Assembly: GCA_002309345.1 (NCBI GenBank)
Contig: DBWZ01000002.1
Location: 98,237 to 162,236, forward strand
Length of the DNA: 64,000 nt
Direction of reading: 5' to 3'
Source of the DNA: Pseudobutyrivibrio sp. UBA1225
GTDB lineage: Bacteria > Bacillota > Clostridia > Lachnospirales > Lachnospiraceae
The notes under the pieces are model-generated. The model saw only the letters and a list, made by a program, of their open reading frames with translations, made no database searches and was not told the DNA's origin. Below, in pieces: positions 16,493-24,755 of the stretch. The position numbers and the translations under genes were made by a program. Numbering within the stretch: position 1 is the first letter of the stretch; the number at the start of each line of letters is the position of its first letter.

Positions 16493-17110
16493 ATGAAAAA
16501 ACTAGTTATTATTGGTGCTAGCGGGCACGGTAAAGTAGTGGCTGATGTTGCTGTGCTGAATGGATATGAGGCAATTGTATTTTTGGATGACAATGCAGAT
16601 ATCAAAGGGGTGGATCAATATCCTGTAGTGGGTCCTACAAATGCAACTGAAGAGCTTGCTTTGGCAGGCTATGATTTTTTTGTTGCAATAGGAAACCCTG
16701 TGATTAGGAAGCGCTTTTTAAAGCAGCTTATTAAAGAAGGCAAGGGTATTGCTACATTAGTTCATCCGCTGACAGCTATTGCAAGAGATGTTAAAATCGG
16801 CATTGGCACAGTGATTATGCCTGGTGCTGTCATCAACTCAGATACTGTCATCGGGGAAGGCTGCATCATCAACACCAGTGCATCGGTGGATCACGACAAC
16901 CGCATCGGTGACTATGTGCACATATCAGTTGGTGCACATACAGCAGGCACAGTTACTATTGGCGAGTATAGCGCAGTGTGCGTTGGCGCATCTGTGGTAA
17001 ACAACATATCAATATGTGCTGATGCGACAGTTGGTGCAGGAGCGGTAGTTGTCAAAGATATCGACAAGCCTGGAACCTACATTGGAGTGCCAGCGCAGCT
17101 TATGAAGTAA
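16493..17110 (+). CDS. pglD: Sugar N-acetyltransferase, PglD/NeuD family
   Basis: 205 residues. An N-terminal Rossmann-like domain (Ile-Gly-Ala-Ser-Gly-His-Gly-Lys, residues 6-13) precedes a left-handed hexapeptide beta-helix from about residue 90. Asn-Thr-Ser-Ala-Ser-Val-Asp-His-Asp with the catalytic His near 130 is typical of PglD. PglD acetylates UDP-4-amino-4,6-dideoxy-GlcNAc to UDP-di-N-acetylbacillosamine. PglC-, PglE- and PglF-like genes follow, so this function is well supported by context; NeuD-type O-acetylation is the alternative. Confidence 0.82.
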   Translation: MKKLVIIGASGHGKVVADVAVLNGYEAIVFLDDNADIKGVDQYPVVGPTNATEELALAGYDFFVAIGNPVIRKRFLKQLIKEGKGIATLVHPLTAIARDVKIGIGTVIMPGAVINSDTVIGEGCIINTSASVDHDNRIGDYVHISVGAHTAGTVTIGEYSAVCVGASVVNNISICADATVGAGAVVVKDIDKPGTYIGVPAQLMK

Positions 17111-17165
17111 AATCGCAAATTTCTTGCTATAGTTGGCAATTTTTTATCAAAGGACATTTATTTTA

Positions 17166-17804
17166 ATGTACGCAAAGTTTTTCAAAAGATTATTTGACTT
17201 TTTATTAGCCCTTATCGGGATAATTGTTTCTTCCCCAGTGTGGTTGATCTTAATAATCCTGGGGGCTATATTTATGCGAGGCAATCCGTTCTTTACACAG
17301 GAGAGACCGGGCTGGCATGAAAAGATATTCAAGCTTGTCAAGTTTCGCACCATGGACAACCGCAGGGGCGCGGATGGTCAGCTGCTTCCTGACGAAGTCC
17401 GTCTAAATAAATACGGCAGATTTCTGCGAAGCACATCCTTGGATGAGTTGCCGGAGCTACTCAACATACTGATAGGGGATATGGCCTTCATCGGTCCTCG
17501 TCCTCTGCTTGTGAAATACCTGCCTAGATACAACGACATGCAGCATCATCGCCACGATGTGCGTCCAGGTCTTACAGGCTATGCACAGGCTCACGGTCGA
17601 AATACCGTCTTGTGGGAAGACAGATTTGCCATGGATGTTTGGTACGTCAACAATATTTCTTTGAAACTCGATCTTCAGATCATTATAGATACAATAAAGG
17701 CAGTTATTAAAAAGGATGGCATAAGCTCTGAGACATCGGCCACCATGGAGGATTTTATGGGAACTCCTGAGGGGGTAGAGCCGAGCTGGAAACCACCAGT
17801 GTAA
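17166..17804 (+). CDS. pglC: Initiating phosphosugar transferase, PglC-like
   Basis: 212 residues. The ATG at 17166, 14 bases behind AAAGGA, is preferred to the TTG at 17133. The single N-terminal reentrant helix, Phe-Lys-Arg-Leu-Phe-Asp, then Lys-Phe-Arg-Thr-Met, Asp-Glu-Leu-Pro-Glu, Gly-Pro-Arg-Pro-Leu and Arg-Pro-Gly-Leu-Thr-Gly are the conserved motifs of monotopic phosphoglycosyl transferases. It moves the phospho-sugar from UDP-di-N-acetylbacillosamine to undecaprenyl phosphate on the inner membrane face, starting the glycan. The Asp-Glu pair is the catalytic dyad. Size equals the small PglC type rather than the large WbaP type. Confidence 0.88.
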   Translation: MYAKFFKRLFDFLLALIGIIVSSPVWLILIILGAIFMRGNPFFTQERPGWHEKIFKLVKFRTMDNRRGADGQLLPDEVRLNKYGRFLRSTSLDELPELLNILIGDMAFIGPRPLLVKYLPRYNDMQHHRHDVRPGLTGYAQAHGRNTVLWEDRFAMDVWYVNNISLKLDLQIIIDTIKAVIKKDGISSETSATMEDFMGTPEGVEPSWKPPV

Positions 17805-17889
17805 AGGGAGTTTTTTGCAAGACAGATTTTGATGAATTTTGTGTAATGGTAATAATACAAGATAAACTTTTATAAGGAGGGCTTTTACA

Positions 17890-18507
17890 ATGTTTGAACA
17901 AATCAAATTAGACTACGCTACAAATGCATTAGAACCATGGATTGACCAGGTGACAGTTGAGACTCATCACGGCAAACATCATGTGACATATACTAACAAC
18001 TTCAACGATTTGGTTGAAAAAGCAGGACTTACAGGCAAAACAGCCGAAGAAATTTTAGGCAATTTGAACGCAGTTTCAGATACAGTCCTTCGTCAAGGCT
18101 TAAAGAATCAAGGCGGTGGTTATTACAACCACAATCTATATTTTGAGATGTTTTCACCTAGCCCTGCCAAGGCTCCAACAGGCAAGCTCGCCGATGCAAT
18201 CAACCAAAAGTTTGGTAGCTTAGACGCCTGCATAGAAGAGATTTCCAAGCTTGCGGCTGCACAGTTTGGCTCAGGTTGGGCATGGTTATCAACAGATGCG
18301 AAAGGAGAACTATTTGTATCTAACTCATTAAATCAAGATAATCCTATTTCCGAGGGAACAGGTCACACACCTCTCATCGCCCTAGATGTTTGGGAGCATG
18401 CATATTACCTCAAGTACAAGAATGTCAGACCAGACTACATCAAGGCTTTCTGGGAGATTCTTGATTGGAAAAAGGTAGAGGATAGATACAACAGCATAGT
18501 TAAATAG
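17890..18507 (+). CDS. sodA: Fe/Mn superoxide dismutase
   Basis: 205 residues over the normal length of the family. Metal ligands are visible: the His in the N-terminal helix (His-His-Gly-Lys-His-His region, about residue 26), His78 in Tyr-Asn-His-Asn-Leu-Tyr, and Asp plus His in Asp-Val-Trp-Glu-His-Ala-Tyr-Tyr. It converts superoxide to peroxide and oxygen in the cytoplasm. A strong AAGGAGGGC site and a -35/-10-like pair (TTGATG at 17829, ATAATA around 17852) suggest its own promoter. Its place between pglC- and pglE-like genes is unusual. Confidence 0.92.
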   Translation: MFEQIKLDYATNALEPWIDQVTVETHHGKHHVTYTNNFNDLVEKAGLTGKTAEEILGNLNAVSDTVLRQGLKNQGGGYYNHNLYFEMFSPSPAKAPTGKLADAINQKFGSLDACIEEISKLAAAQFGSGWAWLSTDAKGELFVSNSLNQDNPISEGTGHTPLIALDVWEHAYYLKYKNVRPDYIKAFWEILDWKKVEDRYNSIVK

Positions 18508-18520
18508 CTTAAATAAGACA

Positions 18521-19819
18521 ATGATAAAAAAACAGTTTGAAAAATTCGACAACAAAATATGGCTTTCTTCACCAACTATGCACGGTGAAGAGATCAAATA
18601 TATTCAGGAAGCCTACGACACCAACTGGATGTCTACAGTGGGAGCCAACCTCAACGAGGTGGAGCGCCTTGCTGCAGAAAAGGTTGGCGTGAAGTACGCA
18701 GTTGCCCTTTCGGCAGGTACAGCAAGTCTACATCTTTCTTGTAAGCTTGCTGGTATTCAGGCCTACGGTATGCCGGCGGTTGGGCACGGCGCCCTAGAAG
18801 GTCATCGCGTGTTCTGCACCGACATGACCTTTGATGCCACAGTCAATCCAGTGGTCTACGAGGGCGGTATCCCAGTGTTCATCGACACCGAGGACGACAC
18901 CTGGAACATGGATCCAGTTGCCCTTGAAAAGGCATTCGAAATCTACCCAGAGGTCAAGGTGGTAGTTTGCGCCCACCTTTACGGTACACCGGGCAAGATT
19001 GACGAACTAAACAAGATTATCAAGGCCCACGACGCTATCCTTGTGGAGGACGCAGCCGAATCTCTCGGCGCAACCTACAAGGGAGTTCAGACGGGCTCCT
19101 TTGGCGCGTTCAACACAATTTCCTTCAACGGCAACAAGATTATCACAGGTTCTGCCGGAGGCTGTTTCCTTACAAACAGTAAGGACGCAGCGGAAAAGGT
19201 ACGCAAGTGGTCTACACAGGCCAGAGAGGCAGCACCTTGGTATCAGCACGAAGAGCTCGGCTACAACTACCGCATGAGCAATGTTGTTGCAGGCGTGGTT
19301 CGCGGTCAGTTCCCTCACTTGGAGGAGCATATAGCTCAAAAGAAGGCTATCTATGAGCGTTACAAGGCGGCATTCGCAGATCTTCCAGTGCAGATGAATC
19401 CTATAGATTTTAAAAACTCTGAGCCAAACTACTGGTTGTCATGTCTCATCATTGACAAGGATGCAATGTGCCCTCAGGTTCGCGGCGAGCAGGATGTTTT
19501 GTACACACCTAAGCCTGGCAAGAGCTGTCCGACAGAGATTCTCGATGCCATAGCAAGTATCAACGCAGAAGGTCGTCCGATTTGGAAGCCAATGCATATG
19601 CAGCCAATCTACCGTCTCAATCCATTCATCACCCGCGAGGGCAATGGCAGAGCGGTTACCAACGCATACATACAGGGCGGCGCCCTTGGCGCGGATGGCA
19701 AAATCCTCGACCGAGGCAGCGATATCTTTGCCCGAGGCCTCTGCCTACCTAGCGACAACAAGATGACCCCTGAGCAGCAGGACAGAATCATCGAAGTTGT
19801 TAGGGCATGTTTTGAATAA
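18521..19819 (+). CDS. pglE: DegT/DnrJ/EryC1 sugar aminotransferase, PglE-like
   Basis: 432 residues. The PLP-dependent fold type I aminotransferase has its Schiff-base lysine in Ser-Phe-Asn-Gly-Asn-Lys-Ile-Ile (about residue 206), with Glu-Asp-Ala-Ala-Glu-Ser-Leu-Gly before it. It would add the C4 amino group to UDP-4-keto-6-deoxy-GlcNAc made by the downstream dehydratase. It follows sodA by 13 bp. The protein is about 40 residues longer than C. jejuni PglE owing to an insertion near residues 325-345 (Tyr-Thr-Pro-Lys-Pro-Gly). Assignment to bacillosamine synthesis rests on the complete C-D-E-F gene set. Confidence 0.85.
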   Translation: MIKKQFEKFDNKIWLSSPTMHGEEIKYIQEAYDTNWMSTVGANLNEVERLAAEKVGVKYAVALSAGTASLHLSCKLAGIQAYGMPAVGHGALEGHRVFCTDMTFDATVNPVVYEGGIPVFIDTEDDTWNMDPVALEKAFEIYPEVKVVVCAHLYGTPGKIDELNKIIKAHDAILVEDAAESLGATYKGVQTGSFGAFNTISFNGNKIITGSAGGCFLTNSKDAAEKVRKWSTQAREAAPWYQHEELGYNYRMSNVVAGVVRGQFPHLEEHIAQKKAIYERYKAAFADLPVQMNPIDFKNSEPNYWLSCLIIDKDAMCPQVRGEQDVLYTPKPGKSCPTEILDAIASINAEGRPIWKPMHMQPIYRLNPFITREGNGRAVTNAYIQGGALGADGKILDRGSDIFARGLCLPSDNKMTPEQQDRIIEVVRACFE

Positions 19820-19873
19820 TCCCAAGAGAGCCTTTCATTAAAGGTTAATCTATGAAGAGGAATTGAAATAGTG

Positions 19874-19903
19874 TATAATAATGGCTGTGGTTTGCCCACA
19901 GCC
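19874..19903 (+). promoter_or_regulatory. -10 element followed by a hairpin in the leader of the pglF-like gene
   Basis: TATAAT (19874-19879) with TG one base before it is an extended -10. A hairpin GGCTGTGG/CCACAGCC with a TTTGC loop (19883-19903) would lie at the very 5' end of the transcript. No T run follows it, so 5'-end stabilisation is more likely than termination. Confidence 0.45.
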
Positions 19904-19929
19904 AATTATATTTATGAGAGGCAATAGAT

Positions 19930-21897
19930 ATGACTGTTAACAATAAAATGAAGCACTGGCATAAGGTGGCATATTTATTGGTGGTATACGATTTTATCAC
20001 CGTGGTGCTATCTTACTTCTTGGCTCTATGGCTCAGATTCGATTGCCAGTTTTCTCACATAGAAAAAACATACCTTGATATGTACTGCAAAATCATAGTG
20101 CCTTACGCAGCGTTCACTGTGATTATCTATCTTGCGTTCGGGTTATACCGCAGTATTTGGCGCTTTGCCAGCTTTTTTGAACTCAAAAAGCTAGTCATTT
20201 CCAACGCCATCACTTTATTCGTAAATGCGATAATCATAAATGCCATATTTTATTTTATAAGCGGATATCGTATGCCAATTTCTTACATAGTCTTTGGTAT
20301 AGGATTCCAATTTTTCTTTGGAACGGCAGTGCGTTTTTCTTACAGATTCATCCTGCTTTTGCGCGACAACCGAGCAGTCGACGCCGCAGATGTCAATGTA
20401 CTTCTAATCGGTGCAGGCTCAGCTGGCCGCATGATTTTGAGGGATGTTAACTTTGTAAAGGGTGGCGCCAACGGCAGCGCCAAGGTGGTTTGTATCATCG
20501 ACGACAACCCTAACAAATGGGGACGCTACATTGATGGCGTCGAGGTTATTGGCGGCCGAGACAAGATTCTATACGCTGTCGAAAAGTTTGAGATAAAAGA
20601 GATTTACATAGCTATCGCAACCCTCGCACCTAGCGAGAAGCGAAACCTTATCAATCTATGCAAAGAAACCAATTGCCGTATTAAGCAGCTTCCAAATATC
20701 TATGCGGAAAAGGCAGGTATTGTCAGCGCAGGCAATTTACAAAACATCACTATAGAAGATGTTTTGGGACGTGATCCAATCAGCCTTCACCAGGAGGATG
20801 TTGCAGCTCAGCTCAAGGACAAGGTTGTGCTTGTCACAGGTGGCGGTGGCTCCATCGGTTCCGAACTTTGTCGCCAGATTGCAAAGTACGAGCCAAAGCA
20901 GCTTATCATCTTTGATGTATATGAAAACAACGCTTATGATATCCAGCTTGAATTAAAGCGCAAATATCCAATGCTGGATTTAGTTACACTCATCGGTTCA
21001 GTTCGCGATGCTCGCAGAATCGAATCAGTTTTTGCAACCTACAAGCCAAACATCTGCTACCATGCAGCGGCACACAAGCATGTGCCTCTAATGGAGGATA
21101 GCCCTTGTGAGGCAATCAAAAACAACGCAGTCGGCACCTACAAGACAGCTTACGCTGCCATGAAATATGGTTGCGATCGCTTCGTGCTCATCAGCACCGA
21201 TAAGGCGGTCAACCCAACCAACGTCATGGGCGCCACAAAACGTATATGCGAAATGATTATCCAAACCTTCGACAGCATGGTTCGAAATCACACCGAGGAC
21301 AAGCTCCCAGTTTTGATTACTCATCAGCTAGATATGGATTTCGACGAGAGCGACAGAGTGCCAGCGGGTTCTGCACATACTGAATACGTTGCAGTGCGAT
21401 TTGGTAACGTTCTGGGTTCCAACGGTTCTGTTGTGCCTCTTTTCAAGAAGCAGATTGCAGAGGGCGGTCCAGTTACTCTTACACACAAGGATATCATCCG
21501 CTATTTCATGACAATTCCAGAGGCAGTCAGCCTTGTGCTTAAGGCAGGCGCCAATGCATCTGGCGGCGAGATTTTTGTTCTTGATATGGGAGAGCCGGTT
21601 AAGATTCTCGACCTTGCTCGCAACATGATTGAGCTTGCGGGACTTCGCCCAGATGTAGATATCGAAATTCAAGAAATCGGTCTTCGCCCAGGCGAAAAGC
21701 TCTACGAAGAAAAGCTTATGAGCGAGGAAGGCCTTAAAGAAACAGAGAATCATCTTATCCACGTGGCAAAGCCACTTAAGTTTGATTCAGAAGAATTCAT
21801 AGATGATTTGAGCACGCTTATGTCCCTTGCCTACAGCAATCAGGCACCAGAGGTTGTGCAAAAAATCAGAGAAACTGTCCCTACTTTCCAGGGATGA
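19930..21897 (+). CDS. pglF: UDP-sugar 4,6-dehydratase, membrane type (PglF/CapD-like)
   Basis: 655 residues. Four N-terminal membrane helices (about 10-140) are followed by a first Rossmann domain (Ile-Gly-Ala-Gly-Ser-Ala-Gly-Arg, about 157) and a second, catalytic SDR domain (Thr-Gly-Gly-Gly-Gly-Ser-Ile-Gly, about 303). Ser-Thr-Asp-Lys-Ala-Val-Asn-Pro-Thr-Asn-Val-Met-Gly-Ala-Thr-Lys-Arg carries the Thr-Asp-Lys and Met-Lys residues used by non-canonical 4,6-dehydratases in place of Tyr-x3-Lys. It converts UDP-GlcNAc to UDP-4-keto-6-deoxy-GlcNAc, the first step of bacillosamine synthesis, at the inner membrane face. Confidence 0.9.
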   Translation: MTVNNKMKHWHKVAYLLVVYDFITVVLSYFLALWLRFDCQFSHIEKTYLDMYCKIIVPYAAFTVIIYLAFGLYRSIWRFASFFELKKLVISNAITLFVNAIIINAIFYFISGYRMPISYIVFGIGFQFFFGTAVRFSYRFILLLRDNRAVDAADVNVLLIGAGSAGRMILRDVNFVKGGANGSAKVVCIIDDNPNKWGRYIDGVEVIGGRDKILYAVEKFEIKEIYIAIATLAPSEKRNLINLCKETNCRIKQLPNIYAEKAGIVSAGNLQNITIEDVLGRDPISLHQEDVAAQLKDKVVLVTGGGGSIGSELCRQIAKYEPKQLIIFDVYENNAYDIQLELKRKYPMLDLVTLIGSVRDARRIESVFATYKPNICYHAAAHKHVPLMEDSPCEAIKNNAVGTYKTAYAAMKYGCDRFVLISTDKAVNPTNVMGATKRICEMIIQTFDSMVRNHTEDKLPVLITHQLDMDFDESDRVPAGSAHTEYVAVRFGNVLGSNGSVVPLFKKQIAEGGPVTLTHKDIIRYFMTIPEAVSLVLKAGANASGGEIFVLDMGEPVKILDLARNMIELAGLRPDVDIEIQEIGLRPGEKLYEEKLMSEEGLKETENHLIHVAKPLKFDSEEFIDDLSTLMSLAYSNQAPEVVQKIRETVPTFQG

Positions 21898-21937
21898 TTA
21901 CATATGTCTTTATTTTATATGGAGATAACAGATAATA

Positions 21938-22975
21938 ATGAAACGTATTTACACACTTGATATTTTCAAAATTGTGCTGACTGTCCTGGTGGTGTTTCAC
22001 CATTTCCAGCAGGTGCTAAATGTACACTTTGATGGCGTAAACTTTTACGGAGGCACTATCGACATGTATCCTATCCTAGAATTATTTTTCTTGATTTCGG
22101 GATTCATGTGCGGACCAGCTCTTGCCAAGATTTTAGATGAAAACTTCGGCAAGTTCTTTATCAAAAAGGCAATCCGTATATACCCAATGGTTATCGTCAG
22201 CATTTTGACAAGCTCAGTTATCATGGTTTTATACTATCACACAACTGGTGCATGGTTTTTTGATATAGCGGTTACTTTTTGGCGTGTATTCTCAAGCGCG
22301 TTATTGCTTACCACCGGTGGACCATTCGCAAATGGCCTTGCAATCAATCCACCGCTTTGGTATCTGTGCGTGTTGATTTATTGCTACATCATCCTGTATT
22401 TCATTGTGTGGCTCAGCAAAAAGCTTTCTATCTCACCAATGATTGGCGCAGGATTTATGGTGGTTCTCGGCGCATGTATCGTATCATATGGATGGTCTTT
22501 CCCATTCTTCACATCGGAGACCGGCCGTGGTTACTCATCTTTTTTCTTGGGATTGATAGTTTATAATATGTGGCTAAAGCTTTCCCACCGAGGATTAACA
22601 ATCTACGGCATAATCATGACAGCCATATGCGCCTTTGGCTTTGTCTACAAATTTGAATATATCCAGTCAAACCAACGCGAAGTCATGGCCTACATGCTTT
22701 GGCCAGCCTTGATGTTTGTTGGCCTTGCTGCGCAAAATCTCTTCAAGCTAAAGATATGGGGAATACTTTCAGCGATATCTTTCGAGGTATATATATGGCA
22801 CTTCGTTGGATTGCTCTTCATGGCATTCCTTGGAGTGAAATACGGATATACGTATCCACCGACTCACAAGACAATGATCATATTCCTATTGAGTTTGTGG
22901 GCGTTCTCTGCAATTATGTATTATCTTGTTGAAAAGCCTCTTACCAAAAAGCTTAAAAAGCGTTTGGGTATTTGA
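21938..22975 (+). CDS. Acyltransferase family 3 membrane protein (OafA/WecH-like)
   Basis: 345 residues with about ten membrane helices. The N-terminus (Leu-Asp-Ile-Phe-Lys-Ile... Val-Phe-His-His-Phe) has the conserved His of Acyl_transf_3 proteins near residue 25, and Phe-Phe-Leu-Ile-Ser-Gly-Phe follows. These proteins O-acetylate sugars of surface polysaccharides at the membrane. There is no SGNH extension, so it is the short form. It lies 40 bp after pglF in the same direction. Confidence 0.85.
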   Translation: MKRIYTLDIFKIVLTVLVVFHHFQQVLNVHFDGVNFYGGTIDMYPILELFFLISGFMCGPALAKILDENFGKFFIKKAIRIYPMVIVSILTSSVIMVLYYHTTGAWFFDIAVTFWRVFSSALLLTTGGPFANGLAINPPLWYLCVLIYCYIILYFIVWLSKKLSISPMIGAGFMVVLGACIVSYGWSFPFFTSETGRGYSSFFLGLIVYNMWLKLSHRGLTIYGIIMTAICAFGFVYKFEYIQSNQREVMAYMLWPALMFVGLAAQNLFKLKIWGILSAISFEVYIWHFVGLLFMAFLGVKYGYTYPPTHKTMIIFLLSLWAFSAIMYYLVEKPLTKKLKKRLGI

Positions 22976-23032
22976 CTTAGAACTAATCCTCAGAACTACA
23001 AACATACAGGCACATAATCCAAGGAGGATATT

Positions 23033-23767
23033 ATGAAAAAAAAGGTATTAATACCAGTTATTTTAGTTATAATTGCGGCGGTGGTTTGTCTGCTAGTTTA
23101 TTTTATAAACAAACCAAAAGAGCTTAACGCCAACGACTACATCGAGGTCAAGTTTGATGGATACGACAGCATGGGCAAGGCAACAGTATCATTCGATGAG
23201 GAAGAGTTCCTCTACGACGTGTCCCAGAATGCTAAAATCGATAAGATGATTCAAAAAAACCTTGCAGAAAACGGTATCGAAAATGCAAGCGAAGAAGAAC
23301 TGTTCCATTCCGGTATGTTTGCAGCTTTAGATTTCTCGTCTAAAATCAGCTACGAGCTCGATAAGGAAACCGACTTATCAAACGGTGACACTGTTACTAT
23401 CAAGTGGACTATCGACACAGATTACCTCAAAGAGCACTACGGAATCAAACTTCTTAGTGCGCCAAAGCAGGTAAAGGTCAAAAATCTCAAAGAGGCTGTT
23501 ACCTTTAATCCTTTCGACGACCTGACAATCAAGTTTACTGGCGCAAACGGTCAAGGAACAGTGGAGCTAATTGTTAATTCCGACGACGAGATTTACGAGG
23601 CCTTTAGCTTCAGAGCAGACAAGGCTAGCGAGCTTTCAAACGGCGACAAGATTAACATCGTATACGGTGGCAACTTTGGAGACGATTTGCAGAACTATAG
23701 TGCTGAAAACTTCGGTATGATTCCAGACCCTACATCTATTGAGGTAAAGGTAGAAGGTCTTAAATAA
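23033..23767 (+). CDS. Membrane-anchored extracytoplasmic protein with two related domains, unknown
   Basis: 244 residues behind a strong AAGGAGG site. One N-terminal membrane helix (about 5-27) without lipobox precedes an outside domain. Two segments resemble each other: Asp-Tyr-Ile-Glu-Val-Lys-Phe-Asp-Gly-Tyr-Asp... (about 35-60) and Leu-Thr-Ile-Lys-Phe-Thr-Gly-Ala-Asn-Gly-Gln-Gly (about 164-178). Each ends in Leu-Ser-Asn-Gly-Asp, followed by a beta strand, which suggests a duplicated beta-sandwich. It may bind or display the surface glycan. No named function is recognised. Confidence 0.6.
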   Translation: MKKKVLIPVILVIIAAVVCLLVYFINKPKELNANDYIEVKFDGYDSMGKATVSFDEEEFLYDVSQNAKIDKMIQKNLAENGIENASEEELFHSGMFAALDFSSKISYELDKETDLSNGDTVTIKWTIDTDYLKEHYGIKLLSAPKQVKVKNLKEAVTFNPFDDLTIKFTGANGQGTVELIVNSDDEIYEAFSFRADKASELSNGDKINIVYGGNFGDDLQNYSAENFGMIPDPTSIEVKVEGLK

Positions 23768-23791
23768 GAAGTCAAAATAAGGACAATTACC

Positions 23792-24754
23792 ATGAGTAAA
23801 AAGATTTCAATTGTTGTATCAGTTTATAATGAGGAGCTTGGCCTTCGCCAGTTCTACGATCACACATCCCAGATTTTAAAGGATGCGTCGGCTAACACTG
23901 GCTGGGACTACGAGCTAATCTTCGTCAACGACGGCAGCAAAGATGGCAGCCTTGATATTTTGAGAGAATTTGCAGCTGCAGATGACAAGGTTGTGGTTGT
24001 AAACTTTGCAGCCAATCGTGGTCACGAGGCAGCAATGATTGCCGGCATCGACCAATCCACTGGAGATGGAGTGGTGTGCATGGATGCAGATTTGCAGCAT
24101 CCGCCTGAAGCAATCCCAGATATCATTGACAAATTCAATCAGGGCTATGATGTTATTTCGATGGTGCGCACAGCTCGCGCAGATGCGGGTATCATCAAAA
24201 AGATTACATCTGCAGCCTTCTATCATGTGATGAACAAAATGTCCAAGGCCAACTTCGAGAACAATTCCTCAGATTTCTTTGGAATATCTCGCCGAGTTGC
24301 CCTTGTACTTAAGAATGACTATCGCGAACGCGTCCGCTTCTTACGAGGCTACGTTCAAAATGTTGGATTCAAAAAGACTACATTGGAGTTTGAGGCTAGA
24401 GCCAGAGTTGCCGGAGAGAGCAACTACAATATTCGCGCTCTTGTTAAGCTTGCACTCAATTCCATTTGTAACTTTTCAGATGCGCCACTTAAGATGGGCA
24501 TCTATGCAGGTGTTTTATCACTTTTGGCAGCGTTTATTCTGGTTGTTTATTCTATTGTTATGTACTTTATTCAGCCGGACATGCCACAGGGCTACACAAC
24601 ACTTGTTATCGTGCTATGCTTCATGTTTGGAGTGTTATTTATGATTCTTGGTTTCATTTCTGAATACCTTGCAATCATTTTTGCAGAGGTCAAGAACAGA
24701 CCGATTTATATTGTTGACAGCATAATTACAAAAGATGGAGAGGAATTGAAATAA
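23792..24754 (+). CDS. GT2 glycosyltransferase, GtrB/DPM1-like
   Basis: 320 residues. The GT-A domain has Val-Ser-Val-Tyr-Asn-Glu at the start, Asn-Asp-Gly-Ser-Lys-Asp-Gly-Ser near 46 and the metal-binding Asp-Ala-Asp-Leu-Gln-His-Pro-Pro near 97. Two C-terminal membrane helices (about 233-255 and 268-290) are typical of polyprenyl-phosphate glucosyl/mannosyl transferases such as GtrB. It would load undecaprenyl phosphate with a hexose for use outside the cell. The gene ends one base before the GT-C-like glucosyltransferase gene, which fits a donor-maker/donor-user pair. Confidence 0.87.
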   Translation: MSKKISIVVSVYNEELGLRQFYDHTSQILKDASANTGWDYELIFVNDGSKDGSLDILREFAAADDKVVVVNFAANRGHEAAMIAGIDQSTGDGVVCMDADLQHPPEAIPDIIDKFNQGYDVISMVRTARADAGIIKKITSAAFYHVMNKMSKANFENNSSDFFGISRRVALVLKNDYRERVRFLRGYVQNVGFKKTTLEFEARARVAGESNYNIRALVKLALNSICNFSDAPLKMGIYAGVLSLLAAFILVVYSIVMYFIQPDMPQGYTTLVIVLCFMFGVLFMILGFISEYLAIIFAEVKNRPIYIVDSIITKDGEELK

Positions 24755-24755
24755 G

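Noticed and set aside
19007..19339. Minus-strand 110-codon frame in the pglE-like gene
   Set aside because: It lies fully within a well recognised aminotransferase gene and reflects its GC-biased codons.
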